From positions 1,364,001 through 1,428,000 of the forward strand of contig NZ_CP033107.1 in assembly GCF_003856975.1 (NCBI RefSeq): 64,000 nucleotides of DNA, in the 5' to 3' direction. Both the position numbers and the translations under genes were made by a program. This document shows positions 58,491 through 64,000 of this stretch, in pieces; position 1 is the first letter of the stretch, and each line of letters begins with the position of its first letter. This DNA comes from Plantibacter sp. PA-3-X8. GTDB lineage: Bacteria > Actinomycetota > Actinomycetes > Actinomycetales > Microbacteriaceae. The notes under the pieces are model-generated. The model saw only the letters and a list, made by a program, of their open reading frames with translations, searched no databases and was not told the DNA's origin.

Positions 58491-59063
58491 GTGGCGAGCT
58501 TCGAGGAGAAACCGATCCTGGACCTCACGCTCGATGAGTGGGAGGCCTACCTCGCTGGCGCGCCGAGCGACGCAGGCGTGCGGTTGAAGCTGCGGAAGAA
58601 GACCTCGAAGGCGTCGGGGATCACCTGGTCGGAGGCACTGGACGTCGCCCTCTGCTACGGATGGATCGACGGACAGAGCAAACGGTTCGACGACGACTAC
58701 ACGCTGCAGGCGTTCACCCCGCGGCGGAAGAGCAGCCCGTGGTCGCAGATCAACCGGGAGCACGTCGCCCGCCTCATCGAGGAGGGGCGGATGCGTCCCG
58801 GTGGGCTCGCGGAGATCGAACGCGCCAAGGCCGACGGGCGGTGGGACGTGGCGTACCGGCAGAAGGACGCCGTCGCACCGGATGATCTGCAGGCGGCGCT
58901 CGAAGCGAACCCCGAGGCGGCGGCCTACTTCGCGACCCTCGGTCGCACCGACCGCTTCCGTGTCTTCTTCCGCCTGAGCAACATCAAGACGCCCGCGATC
59001 AGGGCCGCGCGCATCGCGGACGTGGTCGAGAAGGCCGCCCGGGGCGAGCAGCACTACCGCTGA
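58491..59063 (+). CDS. YdeI/OmpD-associated family protein
   Basis: The product is 190 aa from GTG 58491 (the frame upstream is a tandem-repeat by-product). The family pattern is clear: LDLTLDEWEAYLAGAPSDAGVRLKLRKKTSKASGITWSEALDVALCYGWIDGQSKRFDDDYTLQAFTPRRKSSPWSQINREHVARLIEEGRMRPGG, then the C-terminal bacteriocin-protection-like helices FRVFFRLSNIKTPAIRAARIADVVEKAARGE. The biochemical role is not established; related proteins are implicated in antimicrobial-peptide resistance. The next gene follows by 19 bp on the same strand. Confidence 0.9.
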   Translation: MASFEEKPILDLTLDEWEAYLAGAPSDAGVRLKLRKKTSKASGITWSEALDVALCYGWIDGQSKRFDDDYTLQAFTPRRKSSPWSQINREHVARLIEEGRMRPGGLAEIERAKADGRWDVAYRQKDAVAPDDLQAALEANPEAAAYFATLGRTDRFRVFFRLSNIKTPAIRAARIADVVEKAARGEQHYR

Positions 59064-59082
59064 TGATGGGGGACCGGCGCGG

Positions 59083-59688
59083 ATGAGGGTGTCACCGGGG
59101 ACCGTGTGGCCGGTCGTCCACGAGGAGCGTCGGCGGCTCGTCGCGGACCTGTCGGTGCTGAGCGACGAGCAGTGGGGGAGGCCGTCGCTCTGCACCGGAT
59201 GGGATGTGCATGACGTCGTCGCCCATCTCGTCGATTCGGCGAAGACGACGCGGCTGGGATTCGCCCGACGACTCATCGCCGCGCGGTTCGATTTCGACCT
59301 CGACAATGAACGCGGGGTCGAGCGGGAGCGGCGGAACGATCCGCAGGAGACGCTCCGCGCCCTGGCGGACGCCACCGAGCTGAGGCGCACCCCGCCGGCG
59401 AACCTCGCGACCAGGCTCGTCGAGGCCATCGTGCACGGCGAGGACGTCCGTCGGCCGCTCGGCATCAGCGCGGACTACCCGATAGCCGCGGTCCTGGTGG
59501 CGTTGGAGTACCAGCTCCGGACCGGCGTCTCGATGGGCGGCGGCAAGGAACGCGTCCGGGGCGTCCGGCTCGTCGCCGAGGACGCCGGGGTGAGCTGGGG
59601 TGCGGGCGACGAGGTCCGGGGATCGGCGCTCGACCTCTTGCTCGCGGTGTCAGGGCGACCGACCGGGCTGGCGTTGCCCGGGAGGTGA
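59083..59688 (+). CDS. Maleylpyruvate isomerase-family (DinB-like) protein
   Basis: This 201-aa protein belongs to the TIGR03083-type family: VVHEERRRLVADLSVLSDEQWGRPSLCTGWDVHDVVAHLVDSAKTT, with the zinc-binding histidine of VVAHLVD, and AIVHGEDVRRPLGIS near the middle. Some members are mycothiol-dependent maleylpyruvate isomerases; most are thiol-dependent enzymes of unknown substrate. The family is largely actinobacterial. ATG 59083 gives the usual N-terminus. A repeat cluster follows. Confidence 0.88.
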   Translation: MRVSPGTVWPVVHEERRRLVADLSVLSDEQWGRPSLCTGWDVHDVVAHLVDSAKTTRLGFARRLIAARFDFDLDNERGVERERRNDPQETLRALADATELRRTPPANLATRLVEAIVHGEDVRRPLGISADYPIAAVLVALEYQLRTGVSMGGGKERVRGVRLVAEDAGVSWGAGDEVRGSALDLLLAVSGRPTGLALPGR

Positions 59689-59748
59689 GGAAGAAGCTGG
59701 AAGTCTCCCGCATGCACCTTCCCCGTCGACCGACGTGCCTGGGCTCGG

Positions 59749-60054
59749 CTGCCCTTCGACAGGCTCAGGGACCGGGTTCATCCGGGTGAACCTCTTCCGC
59801 TGACCGAGGTTGCGCGCCACGGCTGCCCTTCGACAGGCTCAGGGACCGAAATGGTCCAGGCGCACTTCTCCCGGTCACTGAGCTTGTCGGAGTGCCCACG
59901 AGGACGCCTCATCATCTCGGGCACACCTCTTCCGGTCACTGAGCTTGTCGGAGTGCCCACGAGGACGGCTCATCATCTCGGGCACACCTCTCCCGGTCAC
60001 TGAGCTTGTCGAAGTGCCCACGAGGAACCCTTCGACAGGCTCAGGGACCGAAAC
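59749..60054. repeat. Dispersed-repeat cluster 5 with 61-bp tandem units
   Basis: No gene lies in the 369 bp from 59689 to 60057. Two inverse cores (CTTCGACAGGCTCAGGGACC, first at about 59756) are followed by forward cores starting at 59871, 59932 and 59993, an exact 61-bp period. Units share TGAGCTTGTCGGAGTGCCCA and a tail, CTCATCATCTCGGGCACACC. A final inverse core ends at 60049, just before the HNH gene's stop. Confidence 0.92.
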
Positions 60055-60057
60055 TGG

Positions 60058-61329
60058 TCAGAAGGGCGCGGGATCGGGTTCGGTCCGATACTGCTTCCCG
60101 TCGGGTGTCGTCCAGTCGAGGACGCCGCCGGGTCCGTGGTCGAGGTTCCATCCGGGCAGATGCTTCATCCGGTGATGATGTCGACACAGACACGCGAGGT
60201 TACCGACATCCGTCGTCCCGCCGTCCTCCCAGGCGACCGAGTGGTCGAGGTCGCAGGCCCGTGCTCGCCTGCCGCAGCCCGGTGCCCGGCAGGTGCCGTC
60301 TCGCAGGCGGACCGCGCGTTGCAGGTCGGCCGGGACCCGGTACTGGCTGCGTCCGACGGAGAGCACCGCGCCGGTTTCCGGCTGGACGAGGATCCGGGTG
60401 AAGCTCGGTGCGTTCACTGCGATACGTGCTGCGGTCTCCGGGTCGATCGGACCGTAGCCGTCGAGCATGCCGGGTGCGTCGCTCACGCCGGCCATGCTCA
60501 GCGCCGGGACGGTGATCTGCACGGTGGGCTTGATGTGTTCCTGCACCTCGATCGGGTGCGGGAGCACCGGGTTCGACATGACGTCGTCAGGTGTGACGCC
60601 GGTGAGCGCGAGGGCTGCCAGGGCGTCGGCCTGCAGTTGGGCGCACGTGCGCGTGTCGCCCGCAGCGCGCGACTCGGCCGCGGCGGCTTCGACGCGCTCG
60701 ATGATGCCCTGCGCGATCGGTGCCGTCGTGAACAGGTGCACCCACGCCATGCCGTCAGCGGCCGGTTCGAACTCGACGCGGCGGTCGGCTTCCGAGCGGA
60801 CCGCTCGGGCGGTGATCGATTCTGGGTGGAGACGCTCGCGCAGGACGCGGGCGCTCGTGCGGAGCCCAGCGGCCGTGGTGCGCTCGGCGACGACGAGGAC
60901 CTTGTCGAGGAACACCGCCCGCCCGGCAGCCGGGACGTCGCAGAGCTGGTCGGTGATCACCTGCGCATGCCGCGCCGAGATCCGGCCGGCCTCCAGCGAC
61001 GCCAGCACAGCCGGTGCGTCATTCACCAGACGTTCGGCGTCGTTCGTCGCAAGCTGGACCGTCCGCTCCGGCATCCGGGTCGCCATCGCGAGGGCCGCAC
61101 ACGTTGACCGGCGTGAGAGCGCCTGACGTTCAGCCGGCGGGAAGATCGCCGGGACCGTGGCGTCCGCGAAGGCATCGGCATAGGCGGCGGAGCGGGCCAG
61201 GAGGCGCGCCTTCCGGGCGTCCAGGAAGGCCTGTTGCCGGTGGATCTCAGCCCACTCGTCCGAGAACTCCTCGAGCCGCGCGGCGTACTCGTCGCTCGCG
61301 CGGATCGCGGTGAGGGTGGTCTCGGTCAT
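60058..61329 (-). CDS. DUF222 / HNH endonuclease-domain protein
   Basis: This 423-aa protein of the actinobacterial 13E12-type family has an N-terminal DUF222 helical region (about 60-300: ERQALSRRSTCAALAMATRMPERTVQLATNDAERLV, then AGRISARHAQVITDQLCDVP) and a C-terminal HNH site (VRLRDGTCRAPGCGRRARACDLDHSVAWEDGGTTDVGNLACLCRHHHRMKH) with zinc cysteines and the D-H/N/H catalytic set. Presumed DNA nuclease; biological role unknown. It is bracketed on both sides by dispersed-repeat arrays. Confidence 0.92.
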   Translation of the reverse strand: MTETTLTAIRASDEYAARLEEFSDEWAEIHRQQAFLDARKARLLARSAAYADAFADATVPAIFPPAERQALSRRSTCAALAMATRMPERTVQLATNDAERLVNDAPAVLASLEAGRISARHAQVITDQLCDVPAAGRAVFLDKVLVVAERTTAAGLRTSARVLRERLHPESITARAVRSEADRRVEFEPAADGMAWVHLFTTAPIAQGIIERVEAAAAESRAAGDTRTCAQLQADALAALALTGVTPDDVMSNPVLPHPIEVQEHIKPTVQITVPALSMAGVSDAPGMLDGYGPIDPETAARIAVNAPSFTRILVQPETGAVLSVGRSQYRVPADLQRAVRLRDGTCRAPGCGRRARACDLDHSVAWEDGGTTDVGNLACLCRHHHRMKHLPGWNLDHGPGGVLDWTTPDGKQYRTEPDPAPF

Positions 61330-61397
61330 GGAACCAGTCCACCATGGACCACTGACATTCCAGATGCCGAGTCGGGCTGGTTGGGGAACATCCTTGT

Positions 61398-61955
61398 GTG
61401 CCCTTCGACAAGCTCAGGGACCGGGAGAAGATCACCGGAGCAGGAGGTCCCCTCGTGTGCCCTTCGACAGGCTCAGGGACCGGAAGGGGTCCGCCGGATT
61501 GGCGAGGTTTCCTCTTGGGCCCCTCGGCAGGCTCAGGGACCGGGAGAAGATCTCCGGAGCAGAAGGTCCCTAGTGGGCCCTTGGACAGACTCAGGGGCCG
61601 GAAGGGGGCCGCCGGATTGGCGAGGTTTCCTCGTGTGCCCTTCGACAGGGTCAGGGACCGGTGGAAGGGCGCCGGACTCGTGGGGTTCCCCGTGTGCCCC
61701 TCGGCAGGCTCAGGGACCGGGAGAAGATCACCGGAGCAGGAGGTCCCCTCGTGGGCCCTTCGACAGGCTCAGGGACCGGGAGAAGATCAGCGGAGCAGGA
61801 GGTCCCTCGTGGGCCCTTCGACAGGCTCAGGGACCGGTGGAAGGGCGCCGGATTCGTGAGGGTGTCCGTGGACCCTTCGACGGGCTCCGGGACCGGGGAA
61901 AGGGTGCCCGATTGGCGGGTCCGTGTGCCCTTCTGCAGGCTCAGGGACCGGGCGA
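61398..61955. repeat. Dispersed-repeat cluster 6, ten units of about 59 bp
   Basis: No gene lies in the 653 bp from 61330 to 61982. The inverse core (GCCCTTCGACAGGCTCAGGG) begins at 61400, 61459, 61519, 61577, 61637, 61696, 61755, 61813, 61872 and 61927: steps of 55-60 bp. The 34-bp intervals are of two repeated types, one with AGAAGATCACCGGAGCAGGA and one with GCCGGATTGGCGAGGTTTCC or a related form. Because the intervals repeat, this is a minisatellite, not a CRISPR array. Confidence 0.95.
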
Positions 61956-61982
61956 GGGCACTCGACAAGCGACCGGGCGGGG

Positions 61983-62414
61983 TCAGACCGCCCGGGCGAG
62001 CAGGTCTGCGACACGCTTCGCGACGGCGTCGTTCCACGCGGTGACCCCGAACGCAGTCGGCCACAGGTCGCCGTCGTCGAGCTTCGCGGAGTCGTTGAAT
62101 CCGATGGTCGCGTAGCGCGCCTTGAACTTCGCCGCCGCCTGGAAGAACACGACCGCCTTGCCGTCGGCGCCGACGTAGGCGGGCATGCCGTACCAGGTCT
62201 TGGCCGCGAGGCCGGAGTCGCCACCCATGATCAGTTCGTGCAACGGCTCGGCGATGGCGCGGTCCGCGTCCTCCATCTCGGCGATCGCGTCGACGACGGC
62301 CTGCAGGGCCTCCTCGCGACTCGCGGCCGCCTTCAGCTCCTTGGCGCGCTCCTTCATCGCCGCGCGTTCCTCGGCGCTGAATCCGCTCTTCGTGCTCGAC
62401 TGCTTCTCGGCCAT
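61983..62414 (-). CDS. DUF1801 (YdhG/CyaY-like) family protein
   Basis: This 143-aa protein has a lysine-rich, probably disordered N-terminus (FSAEERAAMKERAKELKAAASREEALQAVVDAIAEM) before a DUF1801 domain: ADRAIAEPLHELIMGGDSGLAAKTWYGMPAYVGADGKAVVFFQAAAKFKARYATIGFNDSAKLDDGDLWPTAFGVTAW, then VADLLARAV. The W-Y-G-M-P-A-Y motif is characteristic. The family's biochemical role is uncertain (an iron-chaperone label is sometimes used). It lies next to the repeat array and downstream of a TetR gene on the same strand. Confidence 0.88.
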   Translation of the reverse strand: MAEKQSSTKSGFSAEERAAMKERAKELKAAASREEALQAVVDAIAEMEDADRAIAEPLHELIMGGDSGLAAKTWYGMPAYVGADGKAVVFFQAAAKFKARYATIGFNDSAKLDDGDLWPTAFGVTAWNDAVAKRVADLLARAV

Positions 62415-62501
62415 GTCGGCGTCCTTCCGTTCGGGGCTGTGGTCCGCCTCTCACGGTAGCCCTGCGAGCCCCACGGCGCTTCTCGAATCCTGCTCGGCCC
62501 A

Positions 62502-62560
62502 GTGAGTCGCCCAAAAGCGCTCGAAATCAGCCCGAAAACCGACCGATTCGGGCGACTCAG
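62502..62560. repeat. 59-bp palindromic element, copy C
   Basis: TGAGTCGCCC (62503-62512) and GGGCGACTCA (62550-62559) pair perfectly. Counting one outer base on each side, the unit is 59 bp, as in copies A and B. The right end includes the stop codon of the TetR gene, so here the element overlaps coding sequence. Confidence 0.82.
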
Positions 62561-63204
62561 CCGTCCAGTGCGCCCGGCCCGAGCACCGACTCGACGATGA
62601 CCCGGATCGCGTACTCGCTCGTCTCGGCGAGGTCGACGTCCGCAGGGTCGATGAGCCACTGCACCTGCAGGCCGTCCATGACCGCCAGGATCGACGCCGC
62701 CGCACGGTGGATCGTCTCGGGCGCATCCACGCCCCGCTCGGCGCACACCACCTCGAACGCCTCCGCGATCTCACGCCGGAGGGTCCGGTAGCGGTCGTCG
62801 AAGTAGTGCCTGGCCGGGTGGTCCTCGGTCACCGACTCCGCCGACAGGACGACGAACGCCTGCACGATCCCGGCACGCTGCGCGTTCGCGGCGGCGGTGC
62901 GGATCAGGTGCTTGAACAGGTCGATACCGCCGGGGATGTGCTGGTCGTCGAGGTCCTGGACGTCCGTCGCGTCGCGGTAGCTGAGCACCTCGAGGAGGAG
63001 CTGGTCCTTCGACCCGAAGTGGTGCAGGATGCCCGCCGGCGTCATGTCGACGAGCTCGGCGATGTCGATGAGGGTTCCGTTCGCGTACCCCTTGGCGCCG
63101 AAGACGTCGAGCGCCGAGCGGACGACCTCGGCTCGCCTCGCCACGGTCGCCGGGCGTGGCTGGGCTGGTCGTTTCACCGTGTTCTGTCGTTTCACCGTGC
63201 TCAT
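62557..63204 (-). CDS. TetR-family regulator
   Basis: This 215-aa protein's helix-turn-helix reads VVRSALDVFGAKGYANGTLIDIAELVDMTPAGILHHFGSKDQLLLEVLSYRD. The C-terminal ligand domain contains VVLSAESVTEDHPARHYFDDRYRTLRREIAEAF and an AASILAVMDGLQVQWLIDP end, typical of BetI/TetR_C_6-type regulators. The stop codon lies in palindromic element C. It is divergent from a peptide/solute-binding lipoprotein gene with a perfect palindrome between them. Confidence 0.92.
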   Translation of the reverse strand: MSTVKRQNTVKRPAQPRPATVARRAEVVRSALDVFGAKGYANGTLIDIAELVDMTPAGILHHFGSKDQLLLEVLSYRDATDVQDLDDQHIPGGIDLFKHLIRTAAANAQRAGIVQAFVVLSAESVTEDHPARHYFDDRYRTLRREIAEAFEVVCAERGVDAPETIHRAAASILAVMDGLQVQWLIDPADVDLAETSEYAIRVIVESVLGPGALDG

Positions 63205-63254
63205 GGTGTCCGTTCCGCGGGGGCCTCGATGCGCCCGACACTACCGCGCTTGCC

Positions 63255-63278
63255 AACTTACTGAATGGTCAGTAAGTT
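63255..63278. promoter_or_regulatory. Perfect TetR operator between TetR and binding-protein genes
   Basis: AACTTACTGA-N4-TCAGTAAGTT is a perfect 10-bp inverted repeat with a 4-bp centre (ATGG), 50 bp from the TetR start and 58 bp from the lipoprotein start. ACTGA...TCAGT cores of this geometry are common for TetR regulators. It probably controls both genes. Confidence 0.88.
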
Positions 63279-63336
63279 ATCACCGAATCCCGACTTGCGC
63301 CGCACTGCCGCAGCGCACACCCAAGAGGAGAAAGCG

Positions 63337-64000
63337 ATGAAGCTGAGAACCCCACTGCTGGCCGCGTTCGCGGCCACAGCCCTGCTGCTCACCGGATGCA
63401 CCGGTGGCGGCGGGTCGAGCGACGGACCCGAGAGCGGCGCCGCCCTGACGATCGCGAAGCCGGACGGCTCGATCGCCACCGAATCCAACAACCCCTACGT
63501 CGGCGACTCGTCCGCGATGAAGCTCGGCTACATCAACGCGATCCTGGAGCCGCTCGCGATCGTCAACCTCGTCGACCCGAGCGCCGAGGTGAAGCCGTGG
63601 CTCGCCTCCGAGATCGCCTGGTCCGACGACTACACCTCCGTCGCGCTGACCGCCCGCGACGGCGTCACCTGGAACGACGGCGAGGCGTTCAGCGCCGACG
63701 ACATCGCGTTCACCTTCCAGCAGTTCATCGACCACCCCGAACTCGACAACTCGGCCCTCGGCCTCACCACGGTCGCGACCGAGGGCGACACCGTCACCCT
63801 GTCGTTCACGAACCCCATGTTCGTGAAGCAGGACAAGGTGCTCCTCAAGCAGATCGTCCCGAAGCACGTGTGGGAGTCCGTCGACGACCCCGCCACCTTC
63901 GAGAACCCGGAGCCCGTCGGCACCGGTCCGTACACGCTGACGAGCTTCAGCACCGAGAGCGTCGAACTCTCCGCCCGCGACGACTACTGGGGTGAGCAGC
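63337..64000 (+). CDS. ABC transporter family-5 substrate-binding lipoprotein (cut by window edge)
   Basis: The first 221 codons are visible. ATG 63337 follows AAGAGGAGAAAGCG. There is a lipoprotein signal with LLLTGC (Cys about 21) and a glycine/serine-rich linker. SBP_bac_5 signatures follow: AILEPLAIVNLVDPSAEVKPWLASEIAWSDDYTSVALTARDGVTWNDGEAFSADDIAFTFQQFI and VGTGPYTLTSFSTESVELSARDDYWG. This is a peptide- or sugar-binding component of an importer whose other genes presumably lie beyond the right edge. Likely repressed by the divergent TetR. Confidence 0.92.
   Translation, partial: MKLRTPLLAAFAATALLLTGCTGGGGSSDGPESGAALTIAKPDGSIATESNNPYVGDSSAMKLGYINAILEPLAIVNLVDPSAEVKPWLASEIAWSDDYTSVALTARDGVTWNDGEAFSADDIAFTFQQFIDHPELDNSALGLTTVATEGDTVTLSFTNPMFVKQDKVLLKQIVPKHVWESVDDPATFENPEPVGTGPYTLTSFSTESVELSARDDYWGEQ

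Noticed and set aside
61398..61955. CRISPR-like array: about 25-bp repeat with about 34-bp intervals, ten units
   Set aside because: The intervals are themselves repeated (two recurring classes), the core occurs singly and in both orientations elsewhere in the window, and there are no cas genes. It is a minisatellite of a dispersed repeat.
61234..62115. Long open frames across the repeat arrays, with recurring motifs such as LRQAQGP, PSTGSGT and FDRLRDR
   Set aside because: These are translations of the dispersed DNA repeat in its stop-free frames. They lack ribosome-binding sites and do not match any protein family.

Overview
The window is about 70% GC with strong GC3 codon bias, TTG/GTG starts and many 1- or 4-base stop/start overlaps. 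It carries mycothiol-era actinobacterial families (maleylpyruvate-isomerase-like, CGNR, DUF222-HNH, DUF7882, DUF6328). This points to the chromosome of an actinomycete, most likely Microbacteriaceae (Curtobacterium, Plantibacter or Clavibacter-like). That placement is inferred from gene families, not from a marker gene. No tRNA, rRNA, prophage, insertion sequence or CRISPR array was found.

Layout. 0-8.3 kb: end of an SRPBCC gene, then a complete minus-strand Kdp potassium system: a 27-aa membrane ORF, kdpF, kdpA, kdpB, kdpC, kdpD, kdpE. 8.3-10.3 kb: phosphotriesterase-family and carboxymuconolactone-decarboxylase-family genes, divergent from a CGNR regulator. 10.3-14 kb: a GntR/FCD regulator divergent from a 2-isopropylmalate synthase, then an unknown membrane protein. 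14-20 kb: AraC regulator, MFS exporter, TetR regulator and an MMPL/RND exporter. 20.3-22 kb: a PdxH-like oxidase and an alpha/beta hydrolase. 22.2-31.9 kb: a PucR regulator divergent from a DUF917 / hydantoinase-oxoprolinase / peptide-type ABC transporter operon that includes a permease-ATPase fusion. 32.4-38 kb: an MHS symporter and an iron-siderophore ABC importer with two DtxR/IdeR-type boxes. 38-43.9 kb: CaiB/BaiF CoA-transferase plus MaoC-type hydratase, a PDR-type reductase plus PPOX protein, and a TetR/SDR pair sharing a perfect palindrome. 44-47.3 kb: a ROK regulator divergent from Gfo/Idh/MocA and ThuA genes. 47.4-50.2 kb: small genes with several DUF7882-type paralogues. 50.4-56.8 kb: a DHFR-like protein, twin GAF-ANTAR regulators, and an SDR / FAD oxidoreductase / SRPBCC / DUF6328 / HIT gene run. 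56.8-59.7 kb: a SoxR-box flavin reductase, proline dehydrogenase, YdeI and maleylpyruvate-isomerase-like genes. 60-64 kb: a DUF222-HNH nuclease between repeat arrays, a DUF1801 protein, a TetR regulator and the start of a solute-binding lipoprotein.

How it works together. The window is a string of short, self-contained cassettes: a local regulator (PucR, GntR, TetR x3, ROK, CGNR, AraC, KdpDE) beside its own operon, with a readable palindrome in most of the divergent gaps. The themes are ion and iron homeostasis, import and breakdown of organic nitrogen or acids, and redox or envelope stress.

Non-coding structure is rich. One dispersed repeat (core CTTCGACAGGCTCAGGGACC and its inverse) forms six clusters, including 151-bp, 61-bp and about 59-bp tandem arrays. 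A second set of four elements, all exactly 59 bp long with perfect or near-perfect terminal inverted repeats, lies between genes. Several operon junctions carry short tandem duplications of a gene end or start (kdpB/kdpC, kdpC/kdpD, PPOX/reductase, and the start of the carboxymuconolactone-decarboxylase gene). All functional names rest on reading motifs by eye; no database search was possible.
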